Source: Streptomyces lincolnensis (lineage in GTDB: Bacteria > Actinomycetota > Actinomycetes > Streptomycetales > Streptomycetaceae). From it: 64,000 nt of DNA. The notes under the pieces were generated by a model. That model was not told the DNA's origin, did no database searches, and saw only the letters and a list, made by a program, of their open reading frames with translations. This document shows, one piece after another, positions 9,304 to 19,440 of the stretch. The stretch is taken from positions 7,440,001-7,504,000 of the forward strand of contig NZ_CP016438.1 in the NCBI RefSeq assembly GCF_001685355.1, read 5' to 3'. Each line of letters begins with the position of its first letter. Position 1 is the stretch's first letter. Both the position numbers and the translations under genes were made by a program.

Positions 9304-9343
9304 TCCGATAAGGCGTCAATTGCGACGGGGTGAGCGATCACCC
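9304..9343 (+). promoter_or_regulatory. whiH promoter region: sigma-WhiG-like -10 and a downstream operator-like inverted repeat
   Basis: TCCGATAA (9304-9311) matches seven of eight bases of the GCCGATAA -10 element of sigma-WhiG promoters. The matching TAAA -35 is not convincing at the expected 15-base spacing. About 16 bases downstream lies a perfect inverted repeat GGGTGA-GCGA-TCACCC (9328-9343), placed where an autorepressor would bind. WhiG dependence of whiH is established in S. coelicolor; the operator role is my inference. Confidence 0.55.
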
Positions 9344-9403
9344 TTTCGTGTGCTTTTCACCAAAGACCTCAAGGGAGTTGGAGACGGCGCCGACAAAGGA
9401 TCC

Positions 9404-10291
9404 GTGAGTACCCTTGCGCACACCATGATGACCGCCGCCCGCTCCGCAGACTCCGGTCTCGCCGGCCCGGGCGAACTCGACCGCTACCCCTACGCGGAGG
9501 CCCCCGCCGTGGACCGCCTCGGAGCGCCCTCCTGGGACGTCGCGGACCCGGAGCTGGGCCGCGTGGGCCGGCGCGCCGCCGGCAGTCGCGGACGCGGACT
9601 GCACGGCCAACTCGTCCAGCAACTGGGGCAGATGATCGTCTCCGGTGACCTGGGCGCCGACCGCCCGCTGGTCCCCGAGGAGATCGGCCAGCGTTTCGAG
9701 GTCTCCCGTACCGTCGTCCGCGAGTCGCTCCGCGTCCTGGAGGCCAAGGGCCTGGTCAGCGCCCGCCCGAACGTCGGCACGCGCGTGCGTCCCGTGAGCG
9801 ACTGGAACCTTCTCGACCCGGACATCATCGAGTGGCGGGCCTACGGGCCGCAGCGCGACGACCAGCGCCGTGAGCTGAGCGAGCTGCGGTGGACGATCGA
9901 GCCGCTCGCGGCGCGCCTCGCCGCCGGGCACGGACGTGAGGACGTGCAGCAGCGGCTCGGCGACATGGTCGAGATCATGGGTCACGCCATGGCGCAGGGT
10001 GACGCGCTCACCTTCTCCCGGGCGGACGCCGAGTTCCACTCCCTGCTCATCCAGGTCGCGGGCAACCGGATGCTGGAGCACCTGTCCGGGATCGTTTCGG
10101 CCGCCCTTCAGGTCTCCGGTAACCCGGTCACCGGCTGTGACCGCCCGACCGAGACGTCGCTGGCGCACCACGGCCGGATCGCCGACGCCCTCGCCGCCGG
10201 TGACGGCGCGGCGGCCGAGATGGCCATGCGCCAGCTGCTCACCGTCCATCCCGAGGTGGAGCGCGTGGTGCCCGCGCCGCGCGAGCACTGA
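9404..10291 (+). CDS. whiH: WhiH, GntR/FadR-family sporulation regulator
   Basis: A 295-residue regulator with a GntR-type winged helix (about residues 70-135; LVPEEIGQRFEVSRTVVRES is the recognition-helix region) and an all-helical FadR-type C-terminal domain (about 150-285). WhiH is a sporulation-stage regulator in Streptomyces, needed for regular septation of aerial hyphae. The GTG at 9404 follows AAAGGA (9395-9400), and the resulting N-terminus and 295-residue length match the S. coelicolor protein as I remember it. An in-frame extension up to 9320 has no ribosome-binding support and crosses the promoter. Placement directly upstream of hrdB is the conserved arrangement. The ligand of the FadR-type pocket is unknown. 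Confidence 0.9.
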   Translation: MSTLAHTMMTAARSADSGLAGPGELDRYPYAEAPAVDRLGAPSWDVADPELGRVGRRAAGSRGRGLHGQLVQQLGQMIVSGDLGADRPLVPEEIGQRFEVSRTVVRESLRVLEAKGLVSARPNVGTRVRPVSDWNLLDPDIIEWRAYGPQRDDQRRELSELRWTIEPLAARLAAGHGREDVQQRLGDMVEIMGHAMAQGDALTFSRADAEFHSLLIQVAGNRMLEHLSGIVSAALQVSGNPVTGCDRPTETSLAHHGRIADALAAGDGAAAEMAMRQLLTVHPEVERVVPAPREH

Positions 10292-10364
10292 CCGCGCCCC
10301 ATGGGCGGCACGGCCGGGTACGCCTCTTCCCTCCTGTGGCATCGCCCGGCCGGCGAACCGCCTC

Positions 10365-10410
10365 CCGTCGGACCCCGCGGAATCCTCAGGGATGCTGCGG
10401 GGTCCGACGG
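10365..10410 (+). terminator. Terminator of whiH
   Basis: Perfect 14-bp inverted repeat (arms 10365-10378 and 10397-10410) with an 18-base loop that itself contains an ATCC/GGAT pair, 74 bases after the whiH stop. There is no U-tract, as is common in Streptomyces. Confidence 0.7.
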
Positions 10411-10530
10411 CGCGACAGGGCCGCGCGACTCGTCGAGATGTCCAGGTCGAGGCTCTTGTCGACACCCTCTGCCCGCGTCTGACCGTTTTTGAGTCCTTAC
10501 GAGGTGTGACTCGGGCCACGCAGATTGGGC

Positions 10531-10557
10531 GTAACGCTCGTGGGAACCAAGCGATGA
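10531..10557 (+). promoter_or_regulatory. Probable ShbA-type ECF promoter of hrdB
   Basis: GTAACG (10531-10536) and CGATGA (10552-10557) are separated by 15 bases, 165 bases upstream of the hrdB GTG. As I recall it, this pair matches the -35/-10 signature of promoters read by ShbA, the ECF sigma factor that drives hrdB in S. griseus. A second candidate, GGAAT at 10581-10585 followed 18 bases later by GCT, weakly resembles a SigR promoter, which has also been reported for hrdB. Confidence 0.55.
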
Positions 10558-10721
10558 CCTAAGAGGTGACAGCCGCGGAGGGAATACGGACGCCGTTCAA
10601 GGCGCTGTGCATCTTCCCGGCCCCCGCCCGCACCGTCGGCCCATCCCCACGGCCGGTGGTCGGTTCCTGTCCATCCCGGACGGGGCCGGAAGCCGTTTTC
10701 CAACGTTCCGAGAGGTTGTTC

Positions 10722-12257
10722 GTGTCGGCCAGCACATCCCGTACGCTCCCGCCGGAGATCGCCGAGTCCGTCTCTGTCATGGCGCTCATTGAGCGGGGAA
10801 AGGCTGAGGGGCAGATCGCCGGCGATGACGTGCGTCGGGCCTTCGAAGCTGACCAGATTCCGGCCACTCAGTGGAAGAACGTACTGCGCAGCCTCAACCA
10901 GATCCTCGAGGAAGAGGGTGTGACGCTGATGGTCAGTGCCGCGGAGCCCAAGCGCACCCGAAAGAGCGTCGCAGCGAAGAGTCCGGCCAAGCGCACCGCC
11001 ACCAAGACGGTCGCGGCGAAGACGGTGACCACCAAGAAGGCCACCGCCACCGCCACCCCGGCGGCGCCCGCAGCCGAAGCCGCCGTCGACGATGAGGCGC
11101 CCGTGAAGAAGGCCGCCGCCAAGAAGACGACGACCGCCAAGAAGACGGCCGCGAAGAAGACCGTCGCCAAGAAGACGGCGGCCAAGAAGACGACCGGCGG
11201 CAAGGACGACGCCGAGGTCGCCGAGGACGAGGTCATCGAGGACGTCAAGCCCGGCGAAGAGGAAGAGGAGGGGGCTGAGAACAAGGGCTTCGTCCTCTCC
11301 GACGACGACGAGGACGACGCGCCCGCCCAGCAGGTCGCCGTGGCCGGCGCCACCGCCGACCCCGTCAAGGACTACCTCAAGCAGATCGGCAAGGTCCCGC
11401 TGCTCAATGCCGAGCAGGAGGTCGAACTCGCCAAGCGCATCGAGGCAGGTCTGTTCGCCGAGGACAAGCTGGCCAACGCCGACAAGCTCGCCCCCAAGCT
11501 CAAGCGCGAGCTGGAGATCATCGCCGAGGACGGCCGCCGCGCCAAGAACCACCTCCTGGAGGCCAACCTCCGTCTGGTGGTCTCCCTGGCCAAGCGCTAC
11601 ACCGGCCGCGGCATGCTCTTCCTGGACCTCATCCAGGAGGGCAACCTCGGTCTGATCCGCGCGGTCGAGAAGTTCGACTACACCAAGGGCTACAAGTTCT
11701 CCACGTACGCCACCTGGTGGATCCGTCAGGCGATCACCCGCGCCATGGCCGACCAGGCCCGCACCATCCGTATCCCGGTGCACATGGTCGAGGTCATCAA
11801 CAAGCTCGCGCGCGTGCAGCGTCAGATGCTCCAGGACCTGGGCCGCGAGCCCACTCCGGAGGAGCTGGCCAAGGAACTCGACATGACCCCGGAGAAGGTC
11901 ATCGAGGTCCAGAAGTACGGCCGAGAGCCGATCTCGCTGCACACCCCCCTGGGTGAGGACGGCGACAGCGAGTTCGGTGACCTCATCGAGGACTCCGAGG
12001 CCGTCGTCCCGGCCGACGCGGTCAGCTTCACGCTCCTCCAGGAGCAGCTGCACTCCGTGCTCGACACCCTGTCCGAGCGTGAGGCGGGCGTCGTCTCCAT
12101 GCGCTTCGGTCTCACCGACGGTCAGCCGAAGACCCTCGACGAGATCGGCAAGGTGTACGGCGTCACGCGCGAGCGCATTCGCCAGATCGAGTCCAAGACC
12201 ATGTCGAAGCTGCGCCACCCGTCGCGTTCCCAGGTGCTGCGCGACTACCTCGACTAG
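10722..12257 (+). CDS. hrdB: HrdB, principal RNA polymerase sigma factor
   Basis: The essential housekeeping sigma-70 factor. The GTG at 10722 is preceded by AGAGG (10711-10715) and gives 511 residues, the length of S. coelicolor HrdB. An open frame up to 10566 is not used, because it would overlap the promoter. Domains in order are an N-terminal region 1.1 (about 1-75), a Lys/Ala/Thr-rich stretch then an acidic stretch (about 75-205), region 1.2 ([16 protein letters not shown]), region 2 with [20 protein letters not shown] (core binding and -10 recognition), region 3, and region 4 with a helix-turn-helix ending [19 protein letters not shown]. The Lys-rich repeats are typical of actinobacterial primary sigma factors. 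Transcription is probably from the ECF-type promoter about 165 bases upstream, and a hairpin follows the stop. Confidence 0.97.
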   Translation: MSASTSRTLPPEIAESVSVMALIERGKAEGQIAGDDVRRAFEADQIPATQWKNVLRSLNQILEEEGVTLMVSAAEPKRTRKSVAAKSPAKRTATKTVAAKTVTTKKATATATPAAPAAEAAVDDEAPVKKAAAKKTTTAKKTAAKKTVAKKTAAKKTTGGKDDAEVAEDEVIEDVKPGEEEEEGAENKGFVLSDDDEDDAPAQQVAVAGATADPVKDYLKQIGKVPLLNAEQEVELAKRIEAGLFAEDKLANADKLAPKLKRELEIIAEDGRRAKNHLLEANLRLVVSLAKRYTGRGMLFLDLIQEGNLGLIRAVEKFDYTKGYKFSTYATWWIRQAITRAMADQARTIRIPVHMVEVINKLARVQRQMLQDLGREPTPEELAKELDMTPEKVIEVQKYGREPISLHTPLGEDGDSEFGDLIEDSEAVVPADAVSFTLLQEQLHSVLDTLSEREAGVVSMRFGLTDGQPKTLDEIGKVYGVTRERIRQIESKTMSKLRHPSRSQVLRDYLD

Positions 12258-12276
12258 GTCGCAGTCGTACGACGTC

Positions 12277-12310
12277 GAAGGCCCGGATCCCGAGTGGGAG
12301 CCGGGCCTTC
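12277..12310 (+). terminator. Terminator of hrdB
   Basis: Perfect 10-bp arms GAAGGCCCGG (12277-12286) and CCGGGCCTTC (12301-12310), with a partly paired loop, 20 bases past the hrdB stop. Confidence 0.8.
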
Positions 12311-12378
12311 GTGCTGCGGGTGGCCGCGCTCTGGATGACTCTGGGTGTCCGATCAACACCCTGGAGTGAGGAGCGTGC

Positions 12379-13245
12379 ATGCGTTGTCGCATCGCTCGGG
12401 CGCTGGCCCGGCCGCTGGTTCTGGTGGCCGCCGCGACCGCCATACCGCTGGTGTCCGCCGCCCCCGCGGCCGCCGACGGCATCATCGTCGGAGGCTATCC
12501 GGTCGACGTGTCCGAGAGTCCGTGGACGGTGGCACTGTCCAGCCGTGACCGGTTCGGGGGTACGCGCGCGGGGCAGTTCTGCGGCGGTGTGGCCGTGGGC
12601 CGCGAGACCGTGCTCACCGCGGCGCACTGTCTGGGCGAGGAGGCGCTGGGTGCGCCCCCGGACCGCGTCCGCGACCTCAAGGTCATCGCGGGCCGCACGG
12701 ATCTTCTCTCCGGTGAGGGCCAGGAGATCGCCGTACGCGAGACCTGGGTGAACCCCGACTACGACGGTGTCAGCAACTCCGGGGACTTCGCCGTGCTCAC
12801 TCTCTCCGAGCCGTTGCCGCAGGGGTCGGCCGTCGCCATGGCAGGCGTCGGCGATCCGGCGTACGAGCCGGGGACGGCCGCCGTGGTGTACGGGTGGGGG
12901 GACATCACGGGTGGCGGCGACTACGCGCGCAGTCTGCGGGCCGCCCGCGTGCACGTGCTGGCCGACGCTCTGTGCGAACGGGCGTACCCGGGGAGCTCCG
13001 ACGGTACCTACCTTCCCGGCACCATGCTGTGCGCCGGGGAGGAGAGCGGAGGCCGAGACGCCTGTCAGGGAGACAGCGGGGGGCCGCTGGTCGCCCGGGG
13101 CAAACTGATCGGGCTGGTGTCCTGGGGGAGCGGCTGCGGCCGTCCGGGCAGCCCTGGTGTCTATACGCGCGTGTCCGACGTCGTACGGGCGCTGGGGTGG
13201 GGCGATGCGACCCGGGCGCATGCGGGGCCGTCAGGCGGCTCCTGA
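12379..13245 (+). CDS. Secreted trypsin-like serine protease (S1A)
   Basis: A 288-residue secreted protease. Residues 1-32 form a signal peptide (Arg-rich start, hydrophobic core, AAPAAA cleavage region). The mature enzyme would begin at IVGG near residue 36. The catalytic triad is visible as His83 in TAAHC, Asp136 in SGDFAVL and Ser233 in GDSGGP. Asp227, six residues before the catalytic serine, predicts cleavage after Lys/Arg. The second motif reads DFAVL rather than the commoner DIALL. The ATG at 12379 is preceded by a GAGGAG ribosome-binding site. It has its own position between two terminators, so it is probably monocistronic. The trypsin-type family and export are clear; the biological substrate is unknown. 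Confidence 0.9.
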   Translation: MRCRIARALARPLVLVAAATAIPLVSAAPAAADGIIVGGYPVDVSESPWTVALSSRDRFGGTRAGQFCGGVAVGRETVLTAAHCLGEEALGAPPDRVRDLKVIAGRTDLLSGEGQEIAVRETWVNPDYDGVSNSGDFAVLTLSEPLPQGSAVAMAGVGDPAYEPGTAAVVYGWGDITGGGDYARSLRAARVHVLADALCERAYPGSSDGTYLPGTMLCAGEESGGRDACQGDSGGPLVARGKLIGLVSWGSGCGRPGSPGVYTRVSDVVRALGWGDATRAHAGPSGGS

Positions 13246-13315
13246 CGGCCTTCCTGGGCGGTTGCCGACGGTCGCCTGGGGCGCAGTCGCCGGACGCCTC
13301 CTGACATACGAGCGC

Positions 13316-13347
13316 GGGCGGAGCCCCTGAGAACAGGGGCTCCGCCC
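13316..13347. terminator. Bidirectional terminator between convergent genes
   Basis: Perfect 14-bp inverted repeat (13316-13329 and 13334-13347) with an AGAA loop, between the protease gene (+) and the small zinc-protein gene (-). Confidence 0.85.
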
Positions 13348-13392
13348 GTCAACCGGCCTGTGCCGGAGCTGGCTCGTCGTGTATCCGAGGTA

Positions 13393-13620
13393 TCAGCGCT
13401 CTTCTTCGACGGCGGCGGGAACGGCCGTCAGCCGCTCCGTCTCGTCCTGTATCTCAGCGGCGATCTTCTTGAGTTCCGGCTCGAACTTGCGCCCGTGGTG
13501 GGCGCAGAAGAGCAGTTCTCCGCCGCTCACCAGGACGACGCGCAGGTATGCCTGGGCGCCGCAACGGTCGCAGCGATCGCCGGCCGTCAGCGGGCTCGCG
13601 GGGGTCAGAACAGTAGTCAC
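13393..13620 (-). CDS. Small Cys/His zinc-finger-like protein (DUF7455-type)
   Basis: A 75-residue protein with CDRCG (about residues 17-21) and FCAHH (about 38-42), a four-ligand Cys/Cys/Cys/His arrangement consistent with one structural zinc site. A charged helical tail follows. It starts at a GTG (13618-13620) with AGAGG just upstream. Similar small proteins sit next to the topoisomerase IV subunit B gene in other streptomycetes, so it is a conserved gene and not a chance frame. Function is unknown; nucleic-acid binding is possible but unproven. It diverges from parE and converges on the protease gene. Confidence 0.75.
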   Translation of the reverse strand: MTTVLTPASPLTAGDRCDRCGAQAYLRVVLVSGGELLFCAHHGRKFEPELKKIAAEIQDETERLTAVPAAVEEER

Positions 13621-14061
13621 GTCGCCTCTTCTCTAGCTCGACGAGCTGTCGTACCAGGGTCAACATCCAACCAGCCCTAAAACGTTCCCGCTCGGGGCTC
13701 TTCCTCAAAAAAATCTTTCGAGGCCGGCTGTCTGCTGCCGGTTGGCGGCGAATGTGCCGTATTGCGTGTCTGTGTGTCTTACGGTTTCGCGCTGTCGGTC
13801 ATAGGTTCGTCCGGCCGGCTGGGTTGCCGGTTGTTCATGAGGACGTGCCCGGAGCCTAAATGGTTCATGCCTGGAAGGGAACGTGATATGTACTTCACTC
13901 CATCGAGGGATCGAACATGTATGCGACTCTGGACTACTGTGAGTTCAGACGAGGGTGGCGTTACAACGGCTCTACCAGGCCTCGGTACCCTCTGAGCGGC
14001 GACCGAAGCCGCGCCCTTACCCATCAGGGCGCCACCTGAAATTCAGCGAGGAGCGAACCGC
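13621..14061. promoter_or_regulatory. 441-base divergent spacer upstream of parE
   Basis: This spacer lies between the divergent small zinc-protein gene and parE and should hold both promoters. On the minus strand TTGACC (13658-13663 complement) is a fair -35 for the small gene. Toward parE the region is less GC-rich than its surroundings. TCGAACATGTATGCGA (13911-13926) resembles half of an actinobacterial LexA box, but the second half is poor. GAGGAG at 14048 is the parE ribosome-binding site. Confidence 0.4.
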
Positions 14062-16185
<2,124 letters not shown>

Positions 16186-16200
16186 CACTGCGCTGGGCCG

Positions 16201-16234
16201 AGGCCGAGGCCGGGGTTCCTCCCGGCCTCGGCCT
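16201..16234 (+). terminator. Terminator of parE
   Basis: Perfect 14-bp inverted repeat (16201-16214 and 16221-16234) with a 6-base loop, 15 bases after the parE stop. Confidence 0.85.
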
Positions 16235-16448
16235 CTCCAGTTCTCGTCGTCGGCGGCTGCGGGGCCATGTGCGGCTGCGAGGCCATGTCTGGCGTCTGAG
16301 GGTCCACCCACGGGTGGAGACCCTCCTGTGTGCGGGTCCACCCATGATCCACCCCTGCTCCGATCTGCTGACCTGCGAGTTTCCGTAGCGTCGAAGGTGT
16401 CGGCGGCATCCGCTGCCGGCAGACCCTTCTTCGCCCTCGGAGGCTGTG

Positions 16449-16973
16449 ATGTCGGGGCTCGTCGATGCGTTGTTGATCGTGGCCGTGGCCGTTGTGGTGA
16501 TTGCCCGCCAGTTCCGCGCAAGCCGGATCGACACCGGGCGGCGCTGGTGGCTGCTGCCCGTGATCCTGGCTGTGGTGGCACTCCGCGAGCCGGGGCTGGT
16601 GGACGCCCGGCACCACGTCGCGTCGGTCACCCTGCTCGCCGCGGAACTGCTGACCGGCCTCGCGGTCGGAGCCGGCTGGGGCTGGACGACCCGGATATGG
16701 GCGGAATCCGATGGTGCGGTGTGGAGCAAAGGCACCAGGGCGACCGCGATCGTCTGGGCCGTCGGCATCGGACTGCGGGTCGGTCTCTTCGCGCTCGGGG
16801 CGGCGCTCGGCGTCCACCAGGACTCCTCCGCCCTGCTGCTCGCCCTGGCGGCCACGCTGCTGGTCCGCTCGGGGATCCTCGTCCGGCGCGCACAGTCCAC
16901 GGGCCCTGCCGCCGCACGGCCCCCGGCGTACGGTGACCCCAAGTTCCGGTCCGCGGGGAAGGAACGTGTGTGA
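16449..16973 (+). CDS. Small multi-pass membrane protein (DUF1453-like)
   Basis: A 174-residue protein with about four or five hydrophobic segments (residues 3-20, 34-47, 57-77, 95-117 and 124-142). It resembles DUF1453/CcdC-like membrane proteins that accompany NarL-type sensor kinases in actinobacteria. The ATG at 16449 is 5 bases from GGAGG (16439-16443), so it is preferred over a GTG three bases earlier. The stop overlaps the kinase start by 4 bases, indicating translational coupling. It may help signal perception or membrane placement of the kinase, which is inferred from context. Family assignment is moderate. Confidence 0.7.
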   Translation: MSGLVDALLIVAVAVVVIARQFRASRIDTGRRWWLLPVILAVVALREPGLVDARHHVASVTLLAAELLTGLAVGAGWGWTTRIWAESDGAVWSKGTRATAIVWAVGIGLRVGLFALGAALGVHQDSSALLLALAATLLVRSGILVRRAQSTGPAAARPPAYGDPKFRSAGKERV

Positions 16974-18121
16974 CGGAGAACGCCTGGACACGATGGCCCT
17001 CCCGGGAGGCGCTCGGGCGGGCGGAGACCTCGGGCCCCCGACGCCTGCTCGGCCGGGTGGTGCGGGCAGGGGTGCTCGCCATGCTCTTCTACAGCGCGTT
17101 CACCAGCAGTCATGTGCGCGGCTGGGGCATGCTCGGGGTGGCGGCCGGCGTCCTCCTCGCCGTGATCGCCGCGTGGGCCCTCTACCGCACCACCTTCGCG
17201 CACCGGCTCTGGCCCTCCCTCGCTCTCTTCGGCGTGATCATGGTGATCGCGGCCACCGCTCAGACGGCCGACTTCCGGCTCGGCGCCCTCCTCCTCTGGT
17301 GCGGCTGCGCGGTCACCGCCCTGGAGCGGCTGCCCCTCGCCGCCGCCCTGCCGGTGACCGCGCTCGCCCTCGCGCTGTACGCAGCGGTCAACGACGACGT
17401 CTGGCTGACCACCGCGGCCACGGCCATAGGGCTCGCCCTTGCCGGGTACGTCCTACGGCTCGACGCCGAGGCCCGCGGCAGCGCCCAGCGGCTGCTCGTC
17501 CAGGAGAGGGCCGCGCGGAAGGCCGAGGCGGAGTGGGCGGCCCTCGCGGAACGCGCCCGCATCGCTCGGGAGATCCATGACGTGCTGGCACACAGCCTCT
17601 CCGCGCAGCTCGTGCACCTGGAGGCCGCGCGGCTGCTGATAGAGCGGGATGCCGACCGGGACCAGATCCTCGAACGGGTGGTGGCGGCCCGGGGCATGGC
17701 CAGTGACGGTCTCGCCGAGACCCGGCAGGCACTGTCGGCGCTGCGTGGGGAACTGACCCCGCTGGAGGACTTCCTGAAGCAGCTGGTCAGCGCGGCCGAT
17801 GGCGCCGAGGCCACCATTACGGGTGAGCGCAGACCTCTGTCGGTGGAGGCGTCGCAGGCGGTGCGGAGGGTCGCACAGGAAGCTCTGACCAACGTCCGCA
17901 AGCACGCGCCCGGGGCCAAGGTGCGGGTGCTGCTGGAGTACGGCGAGAGCCAAGTGAGCCTGGTCGTGCGGGACTCGGGAGGTTCACCGGGCGAACTCGG
18001 CGGGTCCGGCGCCGGGTACGGTCTGCTGGGCATGCGGGAGCGTGCGGAGCTGCTGGGCGGCTCGTTGGAGGCCGGGCCGGAGGAGGAGGGGTTCGTGGTG
18101 GCGCTGAAGGTGCCCGTATGA
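16970..18121 (+). CDS. NarL-type sensor histidine kinase
   Basis: A 383-residue kinase with an N-terminal membrane domain of about five or six hydrophobic segments (residues 25-165) and no large extracellular domain, so it probably senses a membrane-associated signal. The HisKA_3 dimerisation domain has REIHDVLAHSLSA, with the phospho-acceptor His near residue 203. The ATPase domain ends with GYGLLGMRERAELLGG. The GTG start overlaps the upstream stop by 4 bases and its own stop overlaps the response regulator start by 4 bases, so the three genes form one tightly coupled operon. Signal and target genes are not evident. Confidence 0.88.
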   Translation: MTENAWTRWPSREALGRAETSGPRRLLGRVVRAGVLAMLFYSAFTSSHVRGWGMLGVAAGVLLAVIAAWALYRTTFAHRLWPSLALFGVIMVIAATAQTADFRLGALLLWCGCAVTALERLPLAAALPVTALALALYAAVNDDVWLTTAATAIGLALAGYVLRLDAEARGSAQRLLVQERAARKAEAEWAALAERARIAREIHDVLAHSLSAQLVHLEAARLLIERDADRDQILERVVAARGMASDGLAETRQALSALRGELTPLEDFLKQLVSAADGAEATITGERRPLSVEASQAVRRVAQEALTNVRKHAPGAKVRVLLEYGESQVSLVVRDSGGSPGELGGSGAGYGLLGMRERAELLGGSLEAGPEEEGFVVALKVPV

Positions 18122-18801
18122 CGGAAGGGGCGGAGCAGAAGCTCGCTCGGGTGGTGGTGGCGGACGACCAGACCGTGGTCCGCGAGGGCATCGTCATGCT
18201 GCTGGGTCTGCTGCCGGGAATCGAGGTCGTGGGATCCGCGGCAGACGGGGACGAGGCCGTGAAGCTCGTCGCCGAACTCGCCCCGGACGTGGTGCTGATG
18301 GACCTGCGCATGCCGCGTTGCGACGGAGTGGAGGCGACCCGGCGTATCCGGGCGGAGCATCCCGGGACGCAGGTCGTGGTGCTCACGACCTTCGCGGACG
18401 ACGAGTCGTTGTTCCCGGCGTTGAGAGCGGGGGCCCGGGGCTATCTCACCAAGGACGCGAGCGGCGAGGAGATCGTGCGGGCGGTCCGGAGCGTGCTGTC
18501 GGGGGACGCGGGGCTGTCGCCGAGCATCCAACGGCGCTTGTTGGAGCGTCTGTCGGACGACGAGCCGCAGCCCGCGGCGCCCGACGAGGCGCCGGACGGG
18601 CTGACCGCGCGGGAGATCGAGGTGCTGGTGCTGATCGCCGAAGGGCTCAGCAACCAGGAGATCGCTCGCGAGCTGCATGTCTCCACCGCGACCGTGAAGA
18701 CCCACATCAACAATCTGTTCGCGAAGACGGGACTCAAGGACCGGGCTCAGGCTGTGCGTTACGCATACGCGAAGGGCCTGGTGCGGCCGCCCACGGGCTG
18801 A
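18118..18801 (+). CDS. NarL/LuxR-type response regulator
   Basis: A 227-residue regulator with a receiver domain (residues about 12-130, phospho-acceptor Asp near residue 62 in VLMDLRMP, Lys in LTKDASGEE) and a C-terminal LuxR helix-turn-helix (LTAREIEVLVLIAEGLSNQE at about 162-181, then a STATVKTHINNLFAKTGL recognition helix). It is the partner of the kinase upstream, to which it is coupled by a 4-base overlap. No output gene can be named from the sequence. Confidence 0.9.
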   Translation: MTEGAEQKLARVVVADDQTVVREGIVMLLGLLPGIEVVGSAADGDEAVKLVAELAPDVVLMDLRMPRCDGVEATRRIRAEHPGTQVVVLTTFADDESLFPALRAGARGYLTKDASGEEIVRAVRSVLSGDAGLSPSIQRRLLERLSDDEPQPAAPDEAPDGLTAREIEVLVLIAEGLSNQEIARELHVSTATVKTHINNLFAKTGLKDRAQAVRYAYAKGLVRPPTG

Positions 18802-18870
18802 GTCACCTGATGGGGTGAAGAGCACGGAGAAGAAGAGTCGGGGATCTTCCCGTTCTGTCCATCCTTGGGC

Positions 18871-19440
18871 ATGCAGTCAAGCAACGGTCGCCCGCGCGGT
18901 GGCGGGGGTGGGGTCGAGCGTTCGTTCGGCAACCACGACGGTCAGGATCCGCCCTTCGCCGACGCGGTCGGAAACACCGGGAACGTGCGCTACGACGATC
19001 CCTGGTACGACGCGCTCGCCTCCGGCTGGGGCGAGTCGGACGGCGTGGCCGAGAGCGGGCCCGAGAGTCTGTCGGCACGCCAGGAGCGGGAGTCTCCGGC
19101 CGCGGCCGCCGCCGACGTGTACCTGGAGGTGCAGCGCAGCGCCGCGTTCCAGGAGGTGCGCAGCCGGTACCGAAGGTTCGTGATCCCTGCGGGCATCGGG
19201 TTCTTCGCCTGGTACCTGGCCTATGTCGTGACCGCCACGACCGCACCCGGTCTGATGGCGCGGCCCGTGGCGGGCGCCGTGAACGTGGCGATGCTGGCGG
19301 GCCTCGGACAGTTCCTGACGACCTTCCTGCTCACCTGGGCGTATGCCCGGCACGCGCGGCTGCGCCGGGATCGGGCCGCGCTCGAACTGCGGTGGGACAC
19401 CCAGGAACTGACGCGTGGCATCCGGGGCGGCACGTCGTGA
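18871..19440 (+). CDS. DUF485 membrane protein, partner of an ActP-type symporter
   Basis: A 189-residue protein. The first 85 residues are Gly/Asp/Ser-rich and soluble. The conserved DUF485 part (about 90-170) has two membrane segments (VIPAGIGFFAWYLAYVV and AMLAGLGQFLTTFLLTWAYA) between charged ends. DUF485 (YjcH-like) proteins are encoded next to ActP-type acetate/solute symporters, as here, where the symporter start overlaps this stop by 4 bases. Its role is unknown but is presumed accessory to transport. The ATG at 18871 lacks a strong ribosome-binding site, and a TTG two codons upstream is possible. Confidence 0.8.
   Translation: MQSSNGRPRGGGGGVERSFGNHDGQDPPFADAVGNTGNVRYDDPWYDALASGWGESDGVAESGPESLSARQERESPAAAAADVYLEVQRSAAFQEVRSRYRRFVIPAGIGFFAWYLAYVVTATTAPGLMARPVAGAVNVAMLAGLGQFLTTFLLTWAYARHARLRRDRAALELRWDTQELTRGIRGGTS

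Noticed and set aside
9320..9403. Earlier in-frame start for whiH
   Set aside because: It lies in the promoter/operator region and adds sequence not found in the WhiH family as I know it.
10566..10721. Upstream GTG extension of hrdB by 52 codons
   Set aside because: It would start within a few bases of the predicted transcription start and lacks a ribosome-binding site; the GTG at 10722 has AGAGG and gives the family length of 511.
10497..12485. A 662-codon open frame antisense to hrdB
   Set aside because: The opposite strand is the unmistakable principal sigma factor; the antisense product is Leu/Gly/Asp-rich low complexity.
13911..13926. LexA (SOS) box upstream of parE
   Set aside because: The first half TCGAAC is good but the second half matches only four of six bases.
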